Positions 15,364 to 23,145 of a DNA stretch of 32,008 nucleotides are shown here, piece after piece. The stretch spans positions 1-32,008 of the forward strand of contig NZ_JADWYO010000070.1 of the NCBI RefSeq assembly GCF_022414595.1, written 5' to 3'. The translations under genes and the position numbers were made by a program. The notes under the pieces are model-generated. The model was given only the letters and a program-made list of their open reading frames with translations, did not search any database and was not told the origin of the DNA. Numbering within the stretch: the first letter of the stretch is position 1; each line of letters starts with the position of its first letter. This stretch comes from Streptomyces sp. MUM 203J (GTDB lineage: Bacteria > Actinomycetota > Actinomycetes > Streptomycetales > Streptomycetaceae).

Positions 15364-15855
15364 ATGACCAACTCTTCTATGACCGACCCGCGGCCCGGTG
15401 CTCAGACCGGTGCACGGACCGATGTCGAGACCGACCCTGGTCTGGAGCTCGCGCGGAAGGTGCTCGACAGCCAGCCCTTCAGCCGGTTGCTCGGCGCGCG
15501 CGTCACCGCGTTCGGTGACGGCCGGGCGACGCTGGAGCTGGACATGCGCGAGGAGCTCCAGCAGCACAACGGCTTTCTGCACGGCGGTGTTCTCTCGTAC
15601 GCCGCAGACAACGCGATCACCTTCGCTGCCGGTACCGCGTTGGGGGCGGCGGTGCTCACTGCCGGGTTCTCCGTCCAGTACGTCCGGCCCGCGACCGGAC
15701 GGGTGCTCGTCGCGCGGGCGGCCGTGGTGCACGCCGGGCGGCGGCAGGCGGTGGTGCGATGCGATCTGCTGAGCGTTGCCGAGGGCGGGGCGGAGACGCT
15801 CTGCGCGGTCGCCCAGGGGACGGTGCTGTCCAACGCCGCCACCCCGTCCGACTGA
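15364..15855 (+). CDS. PaaI-type hotdog thioesterase
   Basis: The 163-residue protein has a leading disordered stretch, then a hotdog domain with the signature QQHNGFLHGGVLSYAADNAITFAAG, where the HGG turn and D82 correspond to the usual thioesterase active-site helix, followed by strands FSVQYVRPATGRVLVARAAVVHAGRRQAVVRCDL. It likely hydrolyses acyl-CoA or aryl-CoA thioesters. The ATG at 15364 lies 8 bp after the restored P450 stop; a second ATG at 15379 would remove only disordered residues. It is in the same frame as the first part of the frameshifted P450, so in the present sequence it can also be reached by readthrough. Confidence 0.82.
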   Translation: MTNSSMTDPRPGAQTGARTDVETDPGLELARKVLDSQPFSRLLGARVTAFGDGRATLELDMREELQQHNGFLHGGVLSYAADNAITFAAGTALGAAVLTAGFSVQYVRPATGRVLVARAAVVHAGRRQAVVRCDLLSVAEGGAETLCAVAQGTVLSNAATPSD

Positions 15856-15856
15856 A

Positions 15857-16010
15857 CCCGGGCCCGGGACGTGCCCGGCGGGTCTCTCCCCGCCCCGCCG
15901 CTTCCCGGCGGTATCGCCCCGCGGCCACCGCCGCGTGAACGGCCTCCGCCCCGGACCCCGGTGCGCATTTGGACGGTGCCCGTCCGCGAGGACCGGACCG
16001 GTTACGGTCC
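15857..16010. terminator. Short hairpins between convergent genes
   Basis: CCCGGGCCCGGG (15857-15868), GGACGG-TGC-CCGTCC (15971-15985) and GGACCG-GTTA-CGGTCC (15995-16010) lie between the thioesterase and the convergent oxidoreductase; the last overlaps the oxidoreductase stop. Each stem is short, so terminator function is only suggested by position. Confidence 0.4.
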
Positions 16011-17021
16011 GCCCGCCTCCGCCCCCGGGATCTCCTCCAGCCGCACCGGCCGGTGCTCCCGGCGGGACACCTCGCACGCCTCCGCGACCCGCAGCGCCGC
16101 CAGGGCCTCATGGCCGTCGCAGGGGTTGCCGCGGTCACCCTGGACGTACCGTACGAACGCGTCCAGCTCCGCCCGGTACGCCGGGGCGAAGCGTTCGAGG
16201 AAGCCCGGCCACGGGTCCGTGGCCGGGGGCGGGCCCTTGGGTTCCGTCGACGTGATCGGGGTGCGGTCGTCGAGGCCCACGGCGATGGTGTCCCGCTCCC
16301 CGGCCAGCTCCATCCGCACGTCGTAGCCGGCACCGTTGCAGCGGGTCGCCGTCGCCGTGGCCAGGGTGCCGTCGTCCAGGGTCAGCAGGGCCGCCGCCGT
16401 GTCCACGTCCCCCGCGTCGCGGAACATCCGGGGCCCCGCGTCCGCCCCGGTCGCGTACACCTCCGTCACCTCGCGGCCGGTCACCCACCGCACCATGTCG
16501 AAGTCGTGCACCAGGCAGTCCCGGTACAGCCCGCCGGAGACCGGGAGGTACGCCGCAGGCGGCGGTGCCGCGTCGGAGGTCACGGCCCGCACGGTGTGCA
16601 GCCGGCCCAGCCGCCCCTCCCGTACGGCCGCACGGGCCGCGCCGTACCCGGCGTCGAACCGGCGCATGAAGCCGATCTGCAGGGGGGTGCCCTCCTCCGC
16701 CACCACCCGCAGGGCCCGCAGGGTGCCCTCCAGGTCGGGGGCGATCGGCTTCTCGCAGAAGGCGGGCAGACCGGCCCGCGCCGCCCGTCGGATCAGTTCG
16801 GCGTGCGCCGAGGTGGCCGAGGTGATCACCACCGCGTCCACGCCCCAGGCGAAGACCTCGTCGACGGTCGGCGCGGCGGTGGCGCCGATGGCCCGCGCCA
16901 CCGCCGCGGCCCGCTCGCGGTCCACGTCGGTGACGAGCAGCCCGCCCACCTCCGCGTGCCCGGCCAGAGCCTTTGCGTGAAATGTTCCGATCCGCCCGGT
17001 TCCGATCAATCCGATACGCAT
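16002..17021 (-). CDS. Gfo/Idh/MocA-family NAD(P)-dependent oxidoreductase
   Basis: The 339-residue protein has an N-terminal Rossmann fold (MRIGLIGTGRIGTFHAKAL; GxGxxG at 7-12), the family motif FCEKPIAPD (EKP lysine), and a C-terminal alpha/beta domain with GLYRDCLVHDFDMVRWVTG, where the D-x3-H-D-x-D pattern holds the catalytic Asp/His of inositol dehydrogenase-like enzymes. It probably oxidises a sugar or cyclitol such as myo-inositol. The ATG at 17021 is right after a likely promoter, leaving little or no leader. It is divergent from a GntR regulator that also precedes a sugar transporter, so it likely acts on the imported substrate. Confidence 0.88.
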   Translation of the reverse strand: MRIGLIGTGRIGTFHAKALAGHAEVGGLLVTDVDRERAAAVARAIGATAAPTVDEVFAWGVDAVVITSATSAHAELIRRAARAGLPAFCEKPIAPDLEGTLRALRVVAEEGTPLQIGFMRRFDAGYGAARAAVREGRLGRLHTVRAVTSDAAPPPAAYLPVSGGLYRDCLVHDFDMVRWVTGREVTEVYATGADAGPRMFRDAGDVDTAAALLTLDDGTLATATATRCNGAGYDVRMELAGERDTIAVGLDDRTPITSTEPKGPPPATDPWPGFLERFAPAYRAELDAFVRYVQGDRGNPCDGHEALAALRVAEACEVSRREHRPVRLEEIPGAEAGGP

Positions 17022-17050
17022 GTCCCAAAGTGGCCACGATCAACGCGTCA

Positions 17051-17072
17051 TGTCAAGCATTTGTCCAGACAA
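17051..17072. promoter_or_regulatory. GntR/HutC-type operator beside the oxidoreductase promoter
   Basis: TTGTC-CA-GACAA (17061-17072) is a 12-bp dyad similar in form to DasR-type sites (TGGTCTAGACCA) recognised by HutC-branch GntR proteins. Directly beside it, on the minus strand, is a perfect -35 TTGACA (17056 to 17051). Eighteen bp on, CACTTT can serve as -10, placing the start at or near the ATG of the oxidoreductase. On the plus strand, TACGCT at 17110-17115 lies about 6 bp before the GTG of the regulator, hinting at a leaderless message there too. Confidence 0.55.
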
Positions 17073-17121
17073 TGTGACTTCACAACTTCCCGTCATCATT
17101 TCTTGCGGATACGCTCGCTCC

Positions 17122-17895
17122 GTGGCCAAGCAGACCCGAGAAGAGACCGGACCCGTCGCCCCGCTGCAGCTCAGCGTCGACCGCAGCAGCCCCGTGCCCC
17201 TCTACTACCAGCTCTCCCAGCAGCTGGAGGCGGCCATCGAGAACGGCACCCTCACCCCCGGCAGCCTGCTCGGCAACGAGATCGAACTGGCGAACCGGCT
17301 CGGTCTCTCGCGCCCCACCGTCCGGCAGGCCATCCAGGCCCTCGTCGACAAAGGACTCCTCGTCCGGCGCCGCGGAGTCGGCACCCAGGTCGTCCACAGC
17401 CAGGTCAAACGCCCCCTCGAACTCAGCAGTCTCTACGACGACCTGGAAGCCGCCGGACAGCGCCCCGCCACCCGGCTCCTGGTTCACCGCACCGAACCGG
17501 CGGACGCCGAGGTCGCCGCCGCCCTCGCCGTACCGGAGGGCAGCGACGTCCTATACGTGGAGCGGCTGCGCAGCGCTCACGGCGAACCCATGGCCCTTCT
17601 CCGCAACCACCTCCCGGCCGGGCTCGTCGACCTGGAGGGCGCGCGGCTGGAGACGACCGGCCTCTACCGGCTCATGCGGGGAGCGGGCATCACCCTGCAC
17701 AGCGCCCGCCAGTCCATCGGCGCCCGGTCCGCCGCCGGGCCCGAGGGCGAACTGCTCGGCGAGCCGGAGGGCGCGCCGCTCCTGACCATGGAGCGCACGA
17801 CCTACGACGACACGGGCCGCGCGGTCGAATTCGGCTCCCACCTGTATCGCGCGTCGCGCTACGCGTTCGAGTTCCAGCTGCTGGTCCGCGCGTAA
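17122..17895 (+). CDS. GntR-family regulator, HutC branch
   Basis: The 257-residue protein has a winged helix (PLYYQLSQQLEAAIENGTLTPGSLLGNEIELANRLGLSRPTVRQAIQALVDKGLLVRRRGVGTQV, about 20-85) and a UTRA ligand-binding domain (about 95-250; VLYVERLRSAHGEPMALLRNHLP; the ending VEFGSHLYRASRYAFEF is typical). The GTG at 17122 is chosen because homology-like sequence starts there; the open frame reaches to 17020 but would run through the operator. No ribosome-binding site is visible, but a -10-like TACGCT sits just upstream, as in leaderless genes. It probably senses a sugar or sugar phosphate and controls the divergent oxidoreductase and the downstream transporter. Confidence 0.9.
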   Translation: MAKQTREETGPVAPLQLSVDRSSPVPLYYQLSQQLEAAIENGTLTPGSLLGNEIELANRLGLSRPTVRQAIQALVDKGLLVRRRGVGTQVVHSQVKRPLELSSLYDDLEAAGQRPATRLLVHRTEPADAEVAAALAVPEGSDVLYVERLRSAHGEPMALLRNHLPAGLVDLEGARLETTGLYRLMRGAGITLHSARQSIGARSAAGPEGELLGEPEGAPLLTMERTTYDDTGRAVEFGSHLYRASRYAFEFQLLVRA

Positions 17896-17940
17896 GGCGT
17901 GACCGGCCGGCTGTCCCTCCGCCCCCGCTCCTCCCCTGCC

Positions 17941-18001
17941 GGGTGGGCACGCGGTTCCGTCGCGTGGGGCCCCGCACAGCGGGCCTGACCGTTCTCCCCG
18001 G
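17941..18001. repeat. Scrambled relative of the 5207-5257 palindromic unit
   Basis: Three words of the 21-bp hairpin element recur here in a different order: GGGTGGGCAC (17941-17950), GCACAGCGGG (17974-17983) and CCGTTCTCCCCGG (17989-18001, reverse orientation relative to the plus strand at 5207-5257). It lies in the 288-bp gap between the GntR gene and the binding-protein gene. It looks like a degenerate or rearranged copy of a dispersed intergenic element. Confidence 0.5.
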
Positions 18002-18183
18002 GCTCCTCGGGCAGGGGGCCCGGGGACGGCGCCTGCCCTCGCACGCCTGGAGGACGGCTGCCCCGGGGCGGGCTCGAACGTGCCGGACGGGCCGGGTCCG
18101 GACCCGTTTCCGCAGGCCCGGTCGGCATGGCCGATACTTGGCGTCGGCACGGCGACACAAGGCGACGGAAGGTGCGGCGGCAG

Positions 18184-19203
18184 ATGGCAAGGGTCCGGAC
18201 AGGGGTACGTACGGCCGCGGCCGTACTCGCGGTGGTGCTCGGGGTGACCCTGGCCACCGCCTGCAGCGCCACCGGCGGGAAACGCGCCGAGGACGCCCGC
18301 AGGGCCGCCGCCGCCCAGAACGGCCGCCCCGCCGTCGACACCCCGCGCTGGACCATCGCCATGGTCACCCACTCGGGCGACGGCGACACCTTCTGGGACA
18401 TCGTCCAGAAGGGCGCCCGGCAGGCCGCCGCCAAGGACAACATCAACTTCCTGTACGCGCACAGCGACGAGGGCCAGCAGCAGGCCCAGCTCGTCGACTC
18501 CTACGTCGACAAGAAGGTCGACGGGCTGATCGTCACCCTCGCCAAGCCCGAGGCGCTGAAGGACTCCGTCGCCCGCGCCGTCGCCGCCGGCATCCCGGTC
18601 GTCACCGTGAACTCCGGCTCCGAGCAGTCCGGGGCCTACGGCGCCCTCACCCACATCGGCCAGGACGAGACCGTCGCCGGCCAGGCCGTCGGCGACGAAC
18701 TCGACAAGCGGGGCCACCGGAAGGCCCTGTGCGTCCTGCACGAGCAGGGCAACGTCGGCCACGAGCAGCGCTGCGACGGCATCCGCGAGACCTTCGACGG
18801 CACGCTCCAGAACCTCTACGTCGACGGCACCAACATGCCCGACACCACCGCGGCCATCGAGGCCAAGCTGCAGACGGACCCGTCCGTCGACGCCGTCGTC
18901 ACTCTCGGCGCGCCCTTCGCGGACGCCGCGGTCCAGGCCAAGCGCACCTCCGGCGCCACGGCCGAGATCGACACCTTTGATCTCAACCCCAAGGTCGCCA
19001 CCGCCCTGGAGAACGGCACCCTGGGCTTCGCCGTCGACCAGCAGCCCTACCTCCAGGGCTACGAGGCCGTGGACCTGCTGTGGCTGTACCGCTACAACGC
19101 CGACGTACTCGGCGGCGGCCGTCCCGTCCTGACCGGTCCGCAGATCATCACCCGGAACGACGCCGACGCCCTGGCCGCGTACATCGAGCGAGGCACCCGG
19201 TGA
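18184..19203 (+). CDS. Sugar ABC transporter substrate-binding lipoprotein
   Basis: The 339-residue protein has a lipoprotein signal (MARVRTGVRTAAAVLAVVLG, then lipobox LATAC) and a periplasmic-binding-protein type 1 domain of the RbsB/FrcB kind: WTIAMVTHSGDGDTFWDIVQKGARQAA, VDGLIVTLAKPEALK, GIPVVTVNSG, and GFAVDQQPYLQGYEAVD near the C-terminus. It would capture a monosaccharide or cyclitol outside the membrane. The ATG at 18184 has GGAAGG eleven bases upstream; a GTG four codons earlier is possible. Its stop overlaps the permease GTG, so the transporter genes are coupled. Confidence 0.88.
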   Translation: MARVRTGVRTAAAVLAVVLGVTLATACSATGGKRAEDARRAAAAQNGRPAVDTPRWTIAMVTHSGDGDTFWDIVQKGARQAAAKDNINFLYAHSDEGQQQAQLVDSYVDKKVDGLIVTLAKPEALKDSVARAVAAGIPVVTVNSGSEQSGAYGALTHIGQDETVAGQAVGDELDKRGHRKALCVLHEQGNVGHEQRCDGIRETFDGTLQNLYVDGTNMPDTTAAIEAKLQTDPSVDAVVTLGAPFADAAVQAKRTSGATAEIDTFDLNPKVATALENGTLGFAVDQQPYLQGYEAVDLLWLYRYNADVLGGGRPVLTGPQIITRNDADALAAYIERGTR

Positions 19204-20255
19204 CCGCGACCGCCCCGCCCGTGAACCAGGGGCCCGCCGCCGACGAGCGGCTGCTGCCCGCCTCCGCCTGGAAGAGGCTCCTCACCCGGCCCGAACTCGG
19301 CGCCGTCGTCGGTGCCGCCGCCGTCTTCGTCTTCTTCTCGGTCGTGGCCGACGGCTTCCTGCGGCCCGCGAGCCTCGGCACCGTCCTCTACGCCGCCTCC
19401 ACCATCGGCATCATGGCCGTCCCCGTCGCCCTGCTCATGATCGGCGGCGAGTTCGACCTGTCGGCCGGTGTGATGGTCACCACCTCGGCGCTGGTCTCGT
19501 CCATGGTCAGTTACCAGCTGACCGCGAACGTCTGGGTCGGCGTCGGAGTCTCCCTCCTGGTCACCCTCGCGGTCGGGTTCTTCAACGGCTTCGTGCTGAC
19601 CCGCACGCGGCTGCCCAGCTTCATCGTCACGCTCGGCACGTTCCTGATGCTGACCGGCCTCAACCTCGGCTTCACCAAGCTGATCAGCGGTTCCGTCTCC
19701 ACCAAGACCATCGCGGACATGGAGGGCTTCCCCTCCGCCCGCGCCCTGTTCGCCGCGGAGGTCACCGTCGCGGACACCACCCTCAGGGTCACGGTCCTGT
19801 GGTGGCTCGCGCTGGTCGCCGTCGCCACCTGGATCCTGCTGCGCACCCGATTCGGCAACTGGATCTTCGCGGTCGGCGGCAACGCCGACGCGGCCCGCGC
19901 AGTCGGTGTCCCCGTCCGGCGCACGAAGACCCTTCTCTACATGGGAGTCGGCTTCGCCGCCTGGGTCTCCGGGCAGCATCTGCTCTTCTCCTTTGACGCC
20001 GTCCAGTCCGGCGAGGGCGTCGGCAACGAGCTGATCTACATCATCGCCGCCGTTATCGGCGGATGCCTGATCACCGGCGGATACGGCTCCGCCGTCGGCG
20101 CCGCGGTCGGCGCGTTCATTTTCGGCATGACGAGCAAGGGCATCGTCTACGCCGAGTGGAACCCCGACTGGTTCAAGTTCTTCCTCGGAGCGATGCTCCT
20201 CCTCGCGACCCTGCTCAACCACTGGGTCCGCAAGCGCGCGGAGGCCACACCATGA
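19200..20255 (+). CDS. Sugar ABC transporter permease, RbsC/FrcC family
   Basis: The 351-residue integral membrane protein has about eight to ten hydrophobic segments (such as LGAVVGAAAVFVFFSVVADGF, IGIMAVPVALLMIGGEFDLSAG, VGVSLLVTLAVGFFNGFVL). The motif GGEFDLSAG, then LPSFIVTLGTFLMLTGLNL, and the late GGCLITGGYGSAVGA are typical of the BPD_transp_2 sugar permeases (ribose, fructose, xylose). The GTG at 19200 overlaps the binding-protein stop (GTGA). Its own stop overlaps the ATPase ATG. It partners with the binding protein before it and the single ATPase after it. Confidence 0.9.
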   Translation: MTATAPPVNQGPAADERLLPASAWKRLLTRPELGAVVGAAAVFVFFSVVADGFLRPASLGTVLYAASTIGIMAVPVALLMIGGEFDLSAGVMVTTSALVSSMVSYQLTANVWVGVGVSLLVTLAVGFFNGFVLTRTRLPSFIVTLGTFLMLTGLNLGFTKLISGSVSTKTIADMEGFPSARALFAAEVTVADTTLRVTVLWWLALVAVATWILLRTRFGNWIFAVGGNADAARAVGVPVRRTKTLLYMGVGFAAWVSGQHLLFSFDAVQSGEGVGNELIYIIAAVIGGCLITGGYGSAVGAAVGAFIFGMTSKGIVYAEWNPDWFKFFLGAMLLLATLLNHWVRKRAEATP

Positions 20256-21031
20256 ACGCGACCGCCCTTGTCGAACTCGACGGTGTCAGCAAGTACTACG
20301 GTGCCGTCCGCGCCCTCGAAGACGTCTCACTCCAGGTCCACGCCGGGCAGATCACCTGTGTTCTCGGGGACAACGGGGCGGGGAAGTCCACCCTCATCAA
20401 GATCATCGCCGGGCTGCACGGCCACGACGCCGGAACCCTCCGCGTCGACGGCGAGGAGACCGTCCTCGCCTCCCCGCGCGACGCCCTGGACCGCGGCATC
20501 GCCACCGTCTACCAGGACCTCGCGGTCGTCTCCCTCATGCCGGTGTGGCGGAACTTCTTCCTCGGCTCCGAGCCCACCACCGGCAGAGGACCCTTCAGGC
20601 GGCTGGACACCGCCCGGATGCGCGCCACCACCCGCGCCGAACTGCTCCGCATGGGCATCGACCTGCGCGACGTCGATCAGCCCATCGGCACCCTCTCCGG
20701 CGGCGAGCGCCAGTGCGTGGCCATCGCCCGCGCCATCCACTTCGGCGCCAAGGTCATCGTTCTCGACGAGCCCACCGCCGCACTCGGCGTCAAGCAGTCC
20801 GGCGTGGTCCTCAAGTACGTGGCCGCGGCCCGCGACGCCGGGCTCGGCGTGGTACTCATCACCCACAACCCGCACCACGCCCACCTGGTCGGAGACCGCT
20901 TCGTCCTGCTCAAGCGCGGACGCACGGCAGCCGCCCACACCAAGGAGTCCGTGACCCTCGACGAACTCACCCGTCAGATGGCCGGCGGCAGCGAACTCGA
21001 CGACCTCCGCCACGAACTCGAACGTGCCTGA
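20252..21031 (+). CDS. Single-domain sugar ABC ATPase, FrcA-like
   Basis: The 259-residue ATPase has Walker A GDNGAGKST (39-47), Q-loop VYQDLAVVSLMPVWRNFFLG, signature LSGGERQCVAIARA (from 148), Walker B VIVLDEPTAALG and H-loop ITHNPHH. Only one nucleotide-binding domain is present, whereas RbsA/XylG/MglA carry two, so it belongs to the FrcA type and should act as a homodimer. The ATG at 20252 overlaps the permease stop. The order binding protein, permease, single ATPase, sugar kinase is that of the rhizobial frcBCAK operon, suggesting a hexose or pentose substrate. Confidence 0.9.
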   Translation: MNATALVELDGVSKYYGAVRALEDVSLQVHAGQITCVLGDNGAGKSTLIKIIAGLHGHDAGTLRVDGEETVLASPRDALDRGIATVYQDLAVVSLMPVWRNFFLGSEPTTGRGPFRRLDTARMRATTRAELLRMGIDLRDVDQPIGTLSGGERQCVAIARAIHFGAKVIVLDEPTAALGVKQSGVVLKYVAAARDAGLGVVLITHNPHHAHLVGDRFVLLKRGRTAAAHTKESVTLDELTRQMAGGSELDDLRHELERA

Positions 21032-21214
21032 ACCGTCCGGACAGGCTCTGAACCGGCCGGACGCGCCGCCACCCGGGCCCGATCCCGTCGCCGCGGTGCC
21101 CGGCAGCGCCGTACCGCCGTCCCCGCCACCACACCTGGCAGAATCGGGGGCGGCGGGCGCCGTCCGCCGCCGGACCCCGCCCGGCCCGCCCTCACCGCAG
21201 GACGACAGCACCTC

Positions 21215-22492
21215 GTGAGCACCCACCGCGACCTCAGCCACCGCGGCAGCGCCCGTGGCACCGTCCTGCGCACCGTCGGCAGCCGTGAGCGGCGCTCCCA
21301 CCTGAGCGCCCCCCGCGTCCTCACCGTCGGCATCGACATCGGCGGTACGAAGGTGATGGCGGGTGTCGTCGACGCCGACGGCACCATCCTGGAGAAGCTC
21401 CGCACGGAGACCCCCGACAAGTCGAAGAGCCCCAAGGTCGTCGAGGACACCATCGTCGAGCTGGTCCTCGACCTGTCCGACCGGCACGACGTCCACGCCG
21501 TCGGCATCGGCGCCGCGGGCTGGGTCGACGCCGACCGCAGCCGGGTGCTGTTCGCCCCGCACCTCGCCTGGCGCAACGAGCCCCTCCGCGACAACCTCCA
21601 GTCCCGGCTCGCCGTCCCCGTCATGGTCGACAACGACGCCAACACCGCCGCCTGGGCCGAGTGGCGCTTCGGCGCCGGACGCGGTGAGGACCACCTCGTC
21701 ATGATCACCCTCGGCACCGGCATCGGCGGCGCCATCCTGGAGGACGGCCGCGTCAAGCGCGGCAGGTACGGCGTCGCCGGTGAGTTCGGCCACATGCAGG
21801 TCGTGCCCGGCGGCCACCGCTGCCCCTGCGGCAACCGCGGCTGCTGGGAGCAGTACAGCTCCGGCAACGCCCTCGTCCGCGAGGCCCGCGAACTGGCCGC
21901 CGCCGACTCCCCGGTCGCGTACAACATCATCGAACGCGTCAAGGGCGAGATCCCCGACATCACCGGCCCCCTCATCACCGAACTGGCCCGCGAGGGCGAC
22001 GCCATGTGCGTCGAACTCCTCCAGGACATCGGGCAGTGGCTCGGCGTCGGCATCGCCAACCTCGCCGCCGCGCTCGATCCGTCCTGCTTCGTCATCGGCG
22101 GCGGTGTCAGCGCCGCCGACGACCTCCTCATCGGTCCCGCCCGTGACGCCTTCCGCCGCCACCTCACCGGTCGCGGCTACCGCCCCGAGGCCCGGATCAC
22201 CAAGGCCCAGCTCGGCCCCGAGGCCGGCATGGTCGGCGCCGCCGACCTCGCGCGGCTCGTCGCCCGCCGGTTCCGCAGAGCGAACCGCCGCCGCCTCGAA
22301 CGCTACGAGCGGTACGAGCGCTACGCGCAGGCCTTCCGCTCCGGCACCGGCGGGCGCACCACCCGCACCCGCGACAAGGACAGCGGCACGGGCGACGGCA
22401 CCGCCGCCGGAAGCGGCACCGGCTCCGGCGCCCGGAACGGCAGCGTGACCGGCCAGACCTCCGACCCGACCACCCAGAACCCCCAGGCATGA
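21215..22492 (+). CDS. ROK-family sugar kinase with disordered C-terminal tail
   Basis: The 425-residue protein is glucokinase-like: phosphate motif VGIDIGGTK (38-46), GIGAAGWVD, VDNDANTAAWAEW with the catalytic Asp, LGTGIGGAI, and the ROK zinc motif with H193 (EFGH) and C203/C205/C210 in CPCGNRGCWEQY. It probably phosphorylates the sugar brought in by the transporter just upstream. The N-terminal 35 residues before the fold are polar and do not form the helix-turn-helix of ROK repressors. The C-terminal 90 residues are Arg/Tyr-rich, then Gly/Thr/Ser-rich, unlike GlkA of Streptomyces. The GTG at 21215 follows AGGACGA at about ten bases. Confidence 0.88.
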   Translation: MSTHRDLSHRGSARGTVLRTVGSRERRSHLSAPRVLTVGIDIGGTKVMAGVVDADGTILEKLRTETPDKSKSPKVVEDTIVELVLDLSDRHDVHAVGIGAAGWVDADRSRVLFAPHLAWRNEPLRDNLQSRLAVPVMVDNDANTAAWAEWRFGAGRGEDHLVMITLGTGIGGAILEDGRVKRGRYGVAGEFGHMQVVPGGHRCPCGNRGCWEQYSSGNALVREARELAAADSPVAYNIIERVKGEIPDITGPLITELAREGDAMCVELLQDIGQWLGVGIANLAAALDPSCFVIGGGVSAADDLLIGPARDAFRRHLTGRGYRPEARITKAQLGPEAGMVGAADLARLVARRFRRANRRRLERYERYERYAQAFRSGTGGRTTRTRDKDSGTGDGTAAGSGTGSGARNGSVTGQTSDPTTQNPQA

Positions 22493-22509
22493 GCCCAGGA
22501 AGCCCCGGC

Positions 22510-23118
22510 ATGACCACGACTCCCACCACGCCCGCCGACATCACTCCGACGGCCCGCCCGGGAGCCCCCGGCACGTCCCCCCGGGAGCCGGAGGACCGGC
22601 GGGCCCGGACACGCCGCCGCCAGCTCACCGCACTGGTGATCGCGCTCCTCGTCGTCGCCTCCACCACGTACTTCCTGATCTCCGCGGAGCAGAGCCGCTC
22701 CAGCGGACGCGACAAGCAGGCCGAGTCGTCGGCCACCGGTCTCCAGGACGGCTGGCCGTCCAAGATGAAGCGCCGTATCTACGAGGTGCCGATTCCCGGC
22801 GGGGCCAAGGACGTCGCCTACTTCGAGACCAGCAACTGGAAGTCCAGCAGGCTCTACGTCCAGTTCACCACCAGCGCCGCCGGGCTCGACACGTATCTGA
22901 GGCGGTCCGGCACCAGCCGCTCCGCCCTGGACCACGGCGACATCACGGTCAGCGCCCGCGACACCCGTATCGTCGGCTGGGACTTCACCGGCACCGGCCG
23001 CGACTGGGCCGGTGCCACCGAGACCAACCCCGACCCGCGCCCCACCCGGGACATCACCGTCGATCTCACCGATCCGGCCGTCCCCCGCGTCTACGTCGTC
23101 TCCACGACCACACCCTGA
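22510..23118 (+). CDS. Single-pass membrane protein of unknown function
   Basis: The 202-residue protein has a Thr/Pro-rich cytoplasmic head with a basic patch (RRARTRRRQ), one helix (LTALVIALLVVASTTYFLI) and an extracytoplasmic domain of about 140 residues (IPGGAKDVAYFETSNWKSSRLYVQFTT ... RIVGWDF). I chose the ATG at 22510, which has AGGAAG seven bases upstream. An ATG at 22489 overlaps the kinase stop (ATGA) but has no clear ribosome-binding site. Tight linkage to the ROK kinase suggests co-transcription. No named family is recognised. Confidence 0.75.
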   Translation: MTTTPTTPADITPTARPGAPGTSPREPEDRRARTRRRQLTALVIALLVVASTTYFLISAEQSRSSGRDKQAESSATGLQDGWPSKMKRRIYEVPIPGGAKDVAYFETSNWKSSRLYVQFTTSAAGLDTYLRRSGTSRSALDHGDITVSARDTRIVGWDFTGTGRDWAGATETNPDPRPTRDITVDLTDPAVPRVYVVSTTTP

Positions 23119-23145
23119 CGGCCGCCGAGGAGGCAGGATGGGCGC

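Noticed and set aside
14176..15855. A genuine P450-thioesterase fusion protein
   Set aside because: The region after residue 292 is Arg/Ser nonsense in this frame, while the +1-shifted frame encodes the missing P450 C-terminus with FGHGIHFCPG. A single-base loss explains it better.
17020..17121. Longer N-terminus for the GntR regulator starting at 17020
   Set aside because: The extra 34 codons would be translated from the operator and both promoters and bear no resemblance to GntR proteins.
21024..21218. 64-codon Pro-rich frame bridging the ATPase and ROK kinase genes with overlaps at both ends
   Set aside because: The overlaps look neat, but the product is low-complexity Pro/Ala/Ser as expected from random GC-rich DNA, and there is no ribosome-binding site inside the end of the ATPase gene.
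20327..22162. Long minus-strand frame of 611 codons over the ATPase and ROK genes
   Set aside because: Gly/Asp/Ala-rich antisense shadow of two well-supported genes; no domain recognised.
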